Assembly: GCA_030680655.1 (NCBI GenBank)
Contig: JAUXUZ010000197.1
Coordinates: forward strand, 1-8,758
Direction: 5' to 3'
Length of the DNA: 8,758 bases
DNA from: Phycisphaerales bacterium
GTDB lineage: Bacteria > Planctomycetota > Phycisphaerae > Phycisphaerales > UBA1924
Under the pieces are notes generated by a model. That model did no database searches. It worked only from the letters and a program-made list of their open reading frames with translations, and was not told the DNA's origin. Made by a program: the position numbers and the translations under genes. The first letter of the stretch is position 1; the number at the start of each line of letters is the position of its first letter. This document shows positions 1-5,262 of the stretch, one piece after another.

Positions 1-60
1 GCGCTGGCCTGAACAGGGGAAGGTACGTTTGGGGTGCCGGCCACAATCTGCGGTGTAAGG

Positions 61-89
61 TTGATTCCTGATCGGTATTGATGGATATT
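61..89 (+). promoter_or_regulatory. possible sigma70-type promoter of the prepilin-like gene
   Basis: TTGATT at 61-66 and GATATT at 84-89 are separated by 17 bases. Each matches the TTGACA/TATAAT consensus at four of six positions. Transcription would start near 96 and give a leader of about 94 nt before the ATG at 190. Nothing else recognisable is seen in 1-189; bases 1-60 may hold the end of an upstream gene (a TGA is present at 10-12). Prediction from pattern only. Confidence 0.35.
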
Positions 90-189
90 TCATCATCAGC
101 CGTTCGGTTGATCGCGGGCGTGTGGGCCTGCTCGAGGCGTGGCCGCCGGTTCTCGGCGTGTGCGCCAGGAAACTTGAAGGAGCGCAGCA

Positions 190-1191
190 ATGCGTGTGGA
201 CACCTCTTCGGACCGTCGTGGCTTTACGTTGATCGAACTGCTGGTGGTCATCGCGATCATCGCGCTGCTGGTGGGCATCCTGCTCCCGGCGCTCTCGGCC
301 GCGCGCAGCGCTGCGCGCAATGCCGTCAGCCAGGTGAACCTCAAGTCGCTCGGCACTTCGATCCTCACCTACAGCAACGACTACCGCGAGCAACTGCTCA
401 ACCCGTTCAACCCGCAGTTCGGCACCCCCGGCGCCGGCGCAGCTACGACGGCCGAGTGGTACTCGGCCTACGTGCCGCACATGCCCGGCTACGTCTGGCG
501 CTTCAACGATGCCGGCTACCAGACCGAGATGTTCGCCTTCCACTGGGCGGGCATCATGCTGCAGTACATCAACCCCAAGGACCTGCGCAGCCCCGTGCAG
601 TTCAACCCCGCCGACAAGGGGATCATCCAGCGCTTCAACGCCCGCTTCCCCAGCGGCGCGGACCTTGAGGGGTGGCTGTGGGACAGCAGCTACGTCTATT
701 CGCCCACCATGTGGTTCAACAAGGACCGCTACACCCCCGCGACGCGCGGCAGCATCACCGCCCCCAACGTGCTCGGCGGCGCCCGCAGCGTGCGATACAA
801 CCGCGTCGCCGAGGTCACCGCGCCGACGGCCAAGGTCATGCTCTTTGAGCGCTACGACACCAAGAAGAACAAGCGCCCCGGCGCGGAGCTCCCCCCCAAC
901 TGGAACAACCCGATCGCACGTCCCAACGTCGCCTTCGTCGATGGCAGCGCGTCAGAGGTTGACATGACCGAGCTCACCGCGCTCGCCGCCTCGTCTGATC
1001 CGTTGGTGAGCGGCATCTACCGGCCCACCAACCCACTTTGGAACCTGCCCACGGCGATGCTTCGGGACCCCAATCCTGGCTACGAGATCTACGACGGCCA
1101 GGAGAACGGGCAGAACGGCACGTTGTCGTACCCCGCCTTCTTCTGGGGCACACGCAACGGCATCAAGGGCCGCGACATCCCGCGCCGCTAA
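190..1191 (+). CDS. prepilin-type N-terminal cleavage/methylation domain protein (type II secretion pseudopilin-like)
   Basis: This 333-aa protein starts with a class III (prepilin) signal. A short basic leader ending RRG (residues 9-11) is followed by FTLIELLVVIAIIALLVG. Prepilin peptidase would cleave between G11 and F12, leaving the conserved Glu at mature position 5 (E16). Residues 12-32 form the hydrophobic helix that anchors pseudopilins in the inner membrane. The rest is a soluble domain with no further match I recognise. Near the C-terminus, NVAFVDG at residues 246-252 resembles the H-x9-DG signature of planctomycete DUF1559-like pseudopilins, although the leading His is not seen. These proteins form very large paralogous families in Planctomycetota and usually stand alone, as here. 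The start is supported by GAAGGAG at 176-182, seven bases before ATG. A rho-independent terminator follows 54 bases after the stop. The exact role (secretion pseudopilus or surface structure) is not known. Confidence 0.9.
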   Translation: MRVDTSSDRRGFTLIELLVVIAIIALLVGILLPALSAARSAARNAVSQVNLKSLGTSILTYSNDYREQLLNPFNPQFGTPGAGAATTAEWYSAYVPHMPGYVWRFNDAGYQTEMFAFHWAGIMLQYINPKDLRSPVQFNPADKGIIQRFNARFPSGADLEGWLWDSSYVYSPTMWFNKDRYTPATRGSITAPNVLGGARSVRYNRVAEVTAPTAKVMLFERYDTKKNKRPGAELPPNWNNPIARPNVAFVDGSASEVDMTELTALAASSDPLVSGIYRPTNPLWNLPTAMLRDPNPGYEIYDGQENGQNGTLSYPAFFWGTRNGIKGRDIPRR

Positions 1192-1244
1192 ACCCCTCGA
1201 CCTCCCCGCGGCACCGCCGCGAACAGAATGTGTGGGAAATGGAG

Positions 1245-1281
1245 AGGCCCGTCGGGTTCACCCGCCGGGCCTTGTCCTTTT
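1245..1281 (+). terminator. rho-independent terminator of the prepilin-like gene
   Basis: AGGCCCG (1245-1251) pairs with CGGGCCT (1266-1272). An inner CGGG/CCCG stem closes a TTCA loop (1257-1260), with one T/C mismatch in the stem. The hairpin is followed by TTGTCCTTTT. It lies 54 bases after the prepilin stop codon and is correctly oriented for that gene. Confidence 0.75.
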
Positions 1282-1325
1282 GGCGAGGAGGATCGACTGG
1301 TGCGAAACACGTGATGAAACGAAGC

Positions 1326-1338
1326 GTCTGCGGCACCC
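1326..1338 (+). repeat. REP end fragment
   Basis: The 13 bases GTCTGCGGCACCC are identical to the right-hand end of the complete REPIN 118 bases downstream (1444-1456). The rest of a REP hairpin is not visible around it, so this is either a decayed REP remnant or a chance match next to the true element. Confidence 0.4.
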
Positions 1339-1364
1339 GACGCGTGGTGCTTCGCCTTCGCCCG

Positions 1365-1456
1365 GGGTGCCACAGACTCCGCCGCCTTGGGCGGAGTCTG
1401 CGATCGGTGGCCACATCTCGCAGACTCCTCGCAGAGCCGAGGAGTCTGCGGCACCC
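1365..1456. repeat. REPIN (two inverted REP hairpins), copy 1
   Basis: This 92-bp palindrome is built from two REP units in inverted orientation. The outer ends are GGGTGCCACAGACTC and the inverse of GGGTGCCGCAGACTC. Each unit holds a perfect 11-bp stem with a 6-nt loop: 1373-1400 (CAGACTCCGCC/GGCGGAGTCTG) and 1421-1448 (CAGACTCCTCG/CGAGGAGTCTG). The centre is the 8-bp palindrome GTGGCCAC (1407-1414), whose midpoint is exactly the midpoint of the whole element. Aligning the left arm with the inverted right arm gives 36 of 46 identical positions. It sits 72 bases past the 3' end of the RAYT gene and differs from copy 2 (2089-2180) at only four positions. Folded in RNA it could also block transcript ends. 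Confidence 0.9.
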
Positions 1457-1528
1457 GGTTGCCCCGGGGCGACGGGGAGCCGCCTGTGTGAAGTAGAACT
1501 AGTGCGGCCGTACACACGGATCCATCGC

Positions 1529-2047
1529 TCAAGCTGCTTCTGCTTTGTTCCCTTTGTACCAGGCTGCCGACGACCAGCGATACTCCTCGGGCCGAATGCA
1601 GAGACCGGCTGAGCACGGGTTGGTGTGGATGTACGTCGCTTTCTCCAAGCGTTCTTCGTCAGACATGATGTTCCGGTCGTAACCACCTCCGCGTTGCCAG
1701 ACGCAGAGTCGTCCTTGCGGATCGGTCAGCCTCTTGAGCAAAGGTGCCTTGAGTTCCTTCCAGCGGGCCAACGCCCGCGCTGCAAAGGACATCTTCATGG
1801 TCGCCAGTGCTTGCCGGCACGAAGAGCCGGGGATGCGAGGCCACAGCAGCAGATGCACGTGCTCTGGCATCACCGCGTAGGCGATCAGGTGAAAGCGGTG
1901 TCGCTCGCGAGCAAGGGCGATGCACGACACCATCAGGTCCGCTACGAGCGGATTCTTCATGAGTGGGACAGTGTGATACGTGCTGAACGTCACGAATCTC
2001 AGGTGGTTTGCGTGCTCGAATCGCCGCATCGTGCGACGTAGTTTCAT
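1529..2047 (-). CDS. REP-associated tyrosine transposase (RAYT, Y1/IS200-like HUH family)
   Basis: This 172-aa protein is of the Y1 transposase class. The HUH metal-binding motif is H63-V-H65 within MPEHVHLLLWP (residues 60-70). Downstream come VWQRGGGYDRNI (116-127), YIHTNP (139-144), AGL (147-149), and EEYRWSSAAWY (154-164), in the usual RAYT order. No Tyr lies between Y57 and Y123. By comparison with the E. coli RAYT (YafM), whose nucleophile as I recall it is the Tyr of its YIxxNP segment, Y139 is the likely catalytic residue, so the active site looks complete. The protein would nick and join single-stranded DNA at REP hairpins; two REPINs flank the gene. The ATG at 2047 is chosen because homology-like sequence begins soon after it. 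An in-frame ATG at 2065 would add six residues. Neither has a clear Shine-Dalgarno site. The open frame continues far upstream, but that part reads through the REPIN and antisense to another gene. Confidence 0.88.
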   Translation of the reverse strand: MKLRRTMRRFEHANHLRFVTFSTYHTVPLMKNPLVADLMVSCIALARERHRFHLIAYAVMPEHVHLLLWPRIPGSSCRQALATMKMSFAARALARWKELKAPLLKRLTDPQGRLCVWQRGGGYDRNIMSDEERLEKATYIHTNPCSAGLCIRPEEYRWSSAAWYKGNKAEAA

Positions 2048-2088
2048 TGCGGGAACATACCGCATCGAGCATCGGCCTGCAACCCGCC

Positions 2089-2180
2089 GGGTGCCACAGA
2101 CTCCGCCGCCTTGGGCGGAGTCTGTGATCGGTGGCCACATGTCGCAGACTCCTCGCAGAGCCGACGAGTCTGCAGCACCC
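2089..2180. repeat. REPIN (two inverted REP hairpins), copy 2
   Basis: This 92-bp copy has the same orientation as copy 1 and differs at four positions (a C-to-T next to the first stem, a change in the centre spacer, one in the second stem, and one in the right end). The first stem-loop is unchanged; in the second, one base change (CGAGGAG to CGACGAG) breaks one pair. It starts 41 bases upstream of the RAYT ATG on that gene's strand, so the transposase promoter must overlap it or lie in the short gap. It ends 89 bases before the ATG of the 247-aa gene. Confidence 0.9.
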
Positions 2181-2243
2181 TCCCCGTTTGCGGCTCTCCC
2201 CCTCCCTCCCGCGCGACTCGCGACTACGTCCCCGCCGTCGCCG

Positions 2244-2263
2244 TACACTCGCTCCGCAAGGAG
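2244..2263 (+). promoter_or_regulatory. candidate -10 box plus strong ribosome binding site
   Basis: TACACT (2244-2249) resembles a -10 box of the TAnnnT type. Transcription would begin near 2256, just before the strong Shine-Dalgarno AAGGAG at 2258-2263, six bases from the ATG at 2270. No convincing -35 box is seen. The ribosome site is the firm part of this call; the -10 is suggested mainly because a similar hexamer precedes other genes in the window. Confidence 0.4.
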
Positions 2264-2269
2264 CAAACC

Positions 2270-3013
2270 ATGGCCACAACGAAACCATCCGGGGCGCGCA
2301 TCCGCCTCTACGACGAAGAGACCGACCACCTCATCTCTGCCGACCTCGCCCCCGACCGCGTCAGCCTGCTGCCGGGTGAGGGGCACGCCCACGACACCGT
2401 CAACACGATGAGCACCTCCGAGCGTGTGCGCGTCATGTGGGGGCAGGACCTCTTCCGCGACGTCGTCGATGGGCGCTACCGCGCCATCGTCGTCGGCGTC
2501 AACGACACCGACAACACCCACGGCATCATCAGCAAGCTCGTCGACACCGTCACCACCAGCCAGTGGACGGGGCGCTCCGTCACCAGCTACGCCAAGATGT
2601 TCCAGGAGTCGGCGTCGATCCACGCCGCACGCGACAAGGAGCCGTACGTCCTCAAGTACGACCTCGACAGCGTCCTCATCCTCGCCCTTCTCCGCCCGCG
2701 CAACCGCGACTTCTTCACCCTCGACGACCTCTCCCGCGGCTTCGCGACCATCACCAAGATGATCCAGGACCGGCGCGAGCGGCTCCCCATCGCCACCGTC
2801 TCGTTCCTCAGCGCCAGCGCCAACCGCCTGGTCAAGAGCACTAGCGAGGATGCCGAGCCCTCGTTCGAGAGCGTCCTGCGCACCATGTTCGAGTCCGGCT
2901 ACCGCGGCGACGTCTACCCGCCCCCTACGGCGTGGAAGCTCGGCGGCGTCGGCGTCTTCCCCAACTACCCGTTCCCCGCCGGCGTCGCACGCATGAGCGA
3001 GGGTTCGTCGTAA
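2270..3013 (+). CDS. protein of unknown function (247 aa)
   Basis: I do not recognise this family. The start is well supported by AAGGAG six bases upstream. GC-rich third codon positions and a clean stop mark it as a real gene. The protein appears cytoplasmic: it has no signal peptide or membrane segment. Visible features are a short hydrophobic stretch YRAIVVGVNDTDNTHG (about residues 71-86), an acidic/hydrophobic mix around KYDLDSVLILALL (about 128-140), and a Pro/Gly-rich tail with PPPTAW and VFPNYPFP. There are no Cys residues and no obvious catalytic motif such as a Walker A. It is followed after 14 bases by the DUF1801 gene, which has its own ribosome site, so the two may be co-transcribed. 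The reading frame begins 89 bases after REPIN copy 2. Confidence 0.8.
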   Translation: MATTKPSGARIRLYDEETDHLISADLAPDRVSLLPGEGHAHDTVNTMSTSERVRVMWGQDLFRDVVDGRYRAIVVGVNDTDNTHGIISKLVDTVTTSQWTGRSVTSYAKMFQESASIHAARDKEPYVLKYDLDSVLILALLRPRNRDFFTLDDLSRGFATITKMIQDRRERLPIATVSFLSASANRLVKSTSEDAEPSFESVLRTMFESGYRGDVYPPPTAWKLGGVGVFPNYPFPAGVARMSEGSS

Positions 3014-3027
3014 GCAGGAGCCACCCC

Positions 3028-3512
3028 TTGGCCAAGAAGGCAACGAAGAAGCCGGCCCCCAAGAAGGCCGTGGCGAGTGATCCAACCAGGAAGCCCGCCG
3101 CACGCAAGGCCGCAGCCCCCGCGATGGCCAAACGCCGCGGTGACTTCGGCGCGCCCGTTACGGCCTACTTCAATGGGCTCGAGCCGCAGCAGAAGGCCAT
3201 CGCCCTCGCCGCGCACCGCCTGCTATTGCGCCACGCGCCGAAGCTGAGCCACACGGTGAAGTGGGGCATCGCCCAGTACATGTTCCCGGCGGCGCGATGA
3301 GCGACGCTGAAGGGTTCGCGATCTACGCCACCAGCAAGGGCGTCAACCTCGCCTTCGGGCACGGCGGTGAACTCGCCAAGAAGCACCCACTGCTGGAGGG
3401 GACCGGCAAGAGCATGCGCCACGTCAAGCTCAAGTCGGTCGCCGATGCGAAGAGCGCGGCGGTTGAGGCGATCGTGAAGGATGCGGTGATGCTGCCGCGG
3501 CACAGCGCGTAA
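3028..3512 (+). pseudogene. DUF1801-family protein gene, split by a frameshift
   Basis: Two adjacent reading frames together make one DUF1801 (YdhG-like) domain. The first (3028-3300, TTG start, AGGAG at 3016-3020) encodes 90 residues: a Lys/Ala/Pro-rich tail (1-38), then VTAYFNGLEPQQ and LSHTVKWGIAQYMFP. The second, in the -1 frame, carries the rest: GFAIYATSKGVNLAFGHG and the family signature LLEGTGKSMRHVKLKS, ending at 3512. Restoring one C in the C-run at 3285-3287 would give a continuous YMFPGGAMSDAEGFAIY. The stop of the first frame overlaps an ATG of the second as ATGA (3297-3300), so a coupled two-peptide gene of 90 + 71 aa is an alternative; a sequencing error in the C-run is another. 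The function of DUF1801 proteins is poorly defined; some relatives have been named iron-chaperone-like from their fold. The basic tail could bind nucleic acid. That is inference. Confidence 0.75.
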
Positions 3513-3520
3513 ACAACGCA

Positions 3521-3547
3521 CGCCCGGCGACGGGTGATTGAGGTTTT
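3521..3547. terminator. weak bidirectional terminator between convergent genes
   Basis: CGCCCG (3521-3526) pairs with CGGGTG (3531-3536), with one G-T pair and a GCGA loop. On the plus strand TTTT follows eight bases later; on the minus strand TGCGTTGTTT follows. It lies between the convergent DUF1801 gene and atpC, where a shared terminator is expected. The stem is short, so confidence is low. Confidence 0.4.
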
Positions 3548-3568
3548 GCTGAGAAGCCAAACGTTCGG

Positions 3569-4006
3569 TCAGACTCCGCGGCCGGCGGCGGCGCGGGCAA
3601 GCCGCACCTTGGCCAGCGCACGCGTGCGGTCGCGCGTCAGGACCTCGAGTTCCTTGGTTGAGTCGGAACGGCGTGCCTCGGCGGCGGCCAGTTCGGCCTG
3701 CGCGGCGGGCTCGTCGATCTCTTCGGCCGGCCACGCCTTGGTGGTCAGCACGGTGAGGCGGTTGTTGGCCATCTGCCCGAAGCCGTCCTCGATGAGGTAG
3801 CTGCGGCTGCCGCCGCCAGCGTTCTTGGCGTCGTTGGCGAACTCAACCCGCATCTCGCCCAGGCCCAGCTCAAAGACGATCGGGGCACGGTTGGCCTCAA
3901 AGCCGATCAGGCCGTCGTGGGCCGGCACGCTGGCGTAGGTCGCCTGCCCGTCAAGGAGCTTGCCGGCGGGGGTCACAAGACGGATGGCAAAGGACTTTTC
4001 GGCCAC
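3569..4006 (-). CDS. atpC: F-type ATP synthase epsilon subunit
   Basis: This 145-aa protein is the epsilon subunit of the F1 sector. It sits on the central stalk and couples or brakes ATP hydrolysis. The N-terminal beta-sandwich is clear: FAIRLVTPAGKLLDGQ (residues 6-21), then SVPAHDGLIGFEANRAPIV with the conserved P-x-x-DG-x-G pattern, LGLGEMRV, and YLIEDGFGQMANNRLTVLT. The C-terminal part, EEIDEPAAQAELAAAEARR onward, is the usual helical hairpin, and the length is normal for the family. The GTG start at 4006 is preferred because family homology begins right after it and GGAG lies seven bases upstream. The gene is unusual in context: the divergently transcribed permease gene lies upstream of it, not atpD, so atpC stands alone. 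Convergence with the DUF1801 gene also rules out an ATP synthase operon on its other side within this window. Confidence 0.93.
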   Translation of the reverse strand: MAEKSFAIRLVTPAGKLLDGQATYASVPAHDGLIGFEANRAPIVFELGLGEMRVEFANDAKNAGGGSRSYLIEDGFGQMANNRLTVLTTKAWPAEEIDEPAAQAELAAAEARRSDSTKELEVLTRDRTRALAKVRLARAAAGRGV

Positions 4007-4044
4007 GGGGAGACTCCAAGAGGGGGCAGAGGCAATGGGGGACA

Positions 4045-4050
4045 AGCGTA
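4045..4050 (-). promoter_or_regulatory. candidate -10 box of atpC
   Basis: TACGCT on the minus strand would place transcription start near 4038, giving a leader of about 32 nt before the GTG at 4006. A weak TTTCCT lies 17 bases farther upstream (4068-4073). The same hexamer precedes the divergent permease gene and the HEAT-repeat gene. Confidence 0.3.
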
Positions 4051-4095
4051 GGGGCGGATCAGCGGGCAGGAAAGCGGGTGAGTCCTTGGAAACGA

Positions 4096-4117
4096 GCCCC
4101 GGGCAGAAGCCCGGGGC
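4096..4117. other. perfect GC-rich hairpin in the atpC/permease intergenic region
   Basis: GCCCCGGGC (4096-4104) and GCCCGGGGC (4109-4117) form a perfect 9-bp stem around an AGAA loop. There is no T-run on either side, and the flanking genes diverge, so it is not an ordinary terminator. It could be a repeat copy or a leader-RNA structure. Confidence 0.6.
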
Positions 4118-4167
4118 CAGCCCGCAGCGGCGATCCAAGCGTGCCATTGGCGTGTGGCCGCGGCTGT

Positions 4168-4187
4168 CCCTGTGCTTCCGCACAGGG
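4168..4187. other. perfect 8-bp hairpin upstream of the permease gene
   Basis: CCCTGTGC (4168-4175) and GCACAGGG (4180-4187) enclose a TTCC loop. The hairpin lies 49 bases before the permease ATG and 50 bases after the neighbouring hairpin at 4096-4117. It may be an operator or a transcribed structure; no riboswitch consensus was recognised. Confidence 0.55.
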
Positions 4188-4223
4188 TTCGTGGGGGGCC
4201 ATGCCTTGGACGTGCCAACCCGG

Positions 4224-4229
4224 TACGCT
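4224..4229 (+). promoter_or_regulatory. candidate -10 box giving a leaderless permease transcript
   Basis: TACGCT ends seven bases before the ATG at 4237, so transcription would begin at or near the start codon. This fits the absence of any Shine-Dalgarno site there (the preceding bases are CACCTCC). No -35 box at proper spacing was found; TTGGAC at 4206-4211 is too close, with only 12 bases between. Confidence 0.35.
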
Positions 4230-4236
4230 CACCTCC

Positions 4237-5262
4237 ATGAAGCGGACCGCCGTGGTTCTCGCCATTCTCGTCGCTGCACTGCTGGGTGTGTGCATCCTCC
4301 GCTTGCTCGCCTCAGGGGGGGGCGGGAGCGGTTTGGCATGGACGACCGACCCGGCGCTGCTCTCGATCCGCTTCTCGCGCCTCTTCTCGGGGCTCGCCGT
4401 CGGCGCTGCGCTCGGCGCAGCGGGCGTCATCTTGCAGACGCTGCTGCGCAACCCGCTCGCCTCGCCCGATGTTGTGGGCGTCTCCGCAGGCGCAAGCCTC
4501 GGCGTGATGTTCAACCTCTTCCTGTCGGCGCGCGGGTACATCGGCGTCACCCTTGCTACCAGCGCGGCGTGGCAGTTCGTTCCCGCCGCGGCCGGCGCAG
4601 GCCTGGCGATGCTGCTGCTGGTCGCCTCGGTGGGGTGGTATTGGAAGGGGCGGGCGTCAAGCGGCGCGACCGCCGAACCCGTCACGCTGCTGCTCACCGG
4701 CGTGGTCATCAGCATCCTCTGCGGCGCGGGCGTGATGTTCCTGCAGGCGCTGATGCCAGACGCCGGGTTCGGCACCTCGCGCCTGCTGATGGGGAGCCTC
4801 AGCGAGGAGTTCCCGTGGCAATCGACGGGCGCGGCGGCCGCGGGCATCGCGATCGCCGTCGGCGCGATCGCGCTGCTGGGGGGGGCGACGTTCGATGCGC
4901 TCTCGCTCCCGCACGATGAGGCTGTGAGTGTCGGCGTCAACGTGCCCGCGGTGCGGCTGGTGGCGCTGATCGCGACGGGGCTGTTGTGCACAGTGGCGGT
5001 GGTGATCGCCGGCCCGATCGGTTTCGTGGGGCTCATCGCGCCGCACGCTGCGCGCGTCGCCCTAGGCGCGGGGAGCGCACGCCACGCGTGGCTCTTCCCC
5101 TGCGCGGCGGCGATCGGAGCACTGGTGATCGTCGCGGCCGACACCGCCATCCGGCTGATCGACCTTGGCTCGGGTCGCATGCCGCTGGGCATCATCACCG
5201 CGCTGCTGGGTGGCCCGACGCTGATCTACCTGTTGCGAAAGGAAACCCGTGGACGAGCGTGA
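4237..5262 (+). CDS. FecCD/BtuC-family ABC transporter permease
   Basis: This 341-aa integral membrane protein belongs to the permease family for iron-siderophore, heme and vitamin B12 import. A hydrophobic first helix spans residues 4-25. The family block IRFSRLFSGLAVGAALGAAG, then QTLLRNPLASPDVVGVSAGAS, covers residues 44-87. The cytoplasmic loop that contacts the ATPase is recognisable at GPIGFVGLIAPHAAR (259-273), and the C-terminus has the usual MPLGIITALLGGPTLIYLL. The length is normal. Two subunits would form the channel, but no ATPase or substrate-binding protein is encoded within the window, so the substrate cannot be assigned. ATG 4237 fits the family N-terminus; an in-frame ATG at 4201 has a G-run before it and is a weaker alternative. 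The next gene starts 14 bases before this one stops, which implies translational coupling. Confidence 0.93.
   Translation: MKRTAVVLAILVAALLGVCILRLLASGGGGSGLAWTTDPALLSIRFSRLFSGLAVGAALGAAGVILQTLLRNPLASPDVVGVSAGASLGVMFNLFLSARGYIGVTLATSAAWQFVPAAAGAGLAMLLLVASVGWYWKGRASSGATAEPVTLLLTGVVISILCGAGVMFLQALMPDAGFGTSRLLMGSLSEEFPWQSTGAAAAGIAIAVGAIALLGGATFDALSLPHDEAVSVGVNVPAVRLVALIATGLLCTVAVVIAGPIGFVGLIAPHAARVALGAGSARHAWLFPCAAAIGALVIVAADTAIRLIDLGSGRMPLGIITALLGGPTLIYLLRKETRGRA

Larger units (their letters stand above)
1365..2180 (-). mobile_element. RAYT-REPIN unit (transposase gene bracketed by REPINs)
   Basis: This 816-bp segment comprises REPIN copy 1, the RAYT transposase gene on the minus strand, and REPIN copy 2. 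The two REPINs are direct repeats of 92 bp with four differences. In bacteria studied so far, RAYT genes are usually single-copy, vertically inherited, and flanked by the REP family they mobilise; this arrangement matches. No target duplication outside the REPINs is evident. Whether the unit itself moves is not shown by the sequence. Confidence 0.75.

Noticed and set aside
31..53. GGGGTGCC followed by GGCCAC and TCTGCGG, which recalls REPIN head, centre and tail.
   Set aside because: The pieces are far too close together and no stem can form; likely chance or too decayed to call.
1529..3103. A 524-aa minus-strand open frame that includes the transposase at its C-terminus.
   Set aside because: Only the last ~172 residues look like a real protein. 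The upstream part reads through REPIN copy 2 and antisense to the 247-aa gene, which has a strong ribosome site and coding character on the plus strand.
3270..3300. Programmed -1 frameshift joining the two halves of the DUF1801 gene.
   Set aside because: No X-XXY-YYZ slippery heptamer and no downstream pseudoknot were seen; a one-base deletion in the C-run explains the shift more simply.
3570..3585. CAGACTCCGCGG at the 3' end of atpC, similar to the start of the REP stem.
   Set aside because: It lies within the coding end of atpC and has no matching second stem half; a similar string at 6251 is also inside a coding region.
4007..4236. A cobalamin or other riboswitch upstream of the permease gene.
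   Set aside because: Hairpins are present but no riboswitch core consensus was recognised, and the candidate promoter lies downstream of the hairpins, which would leave them untranscribed.
4059..5198. A 379-aa minus-strand open frame opposite the permease.
   Set aside because: It is a Ser/Ala/Pro/Thr-rich antisense shadow; the plus-strand frame has clear FecCD motifs.
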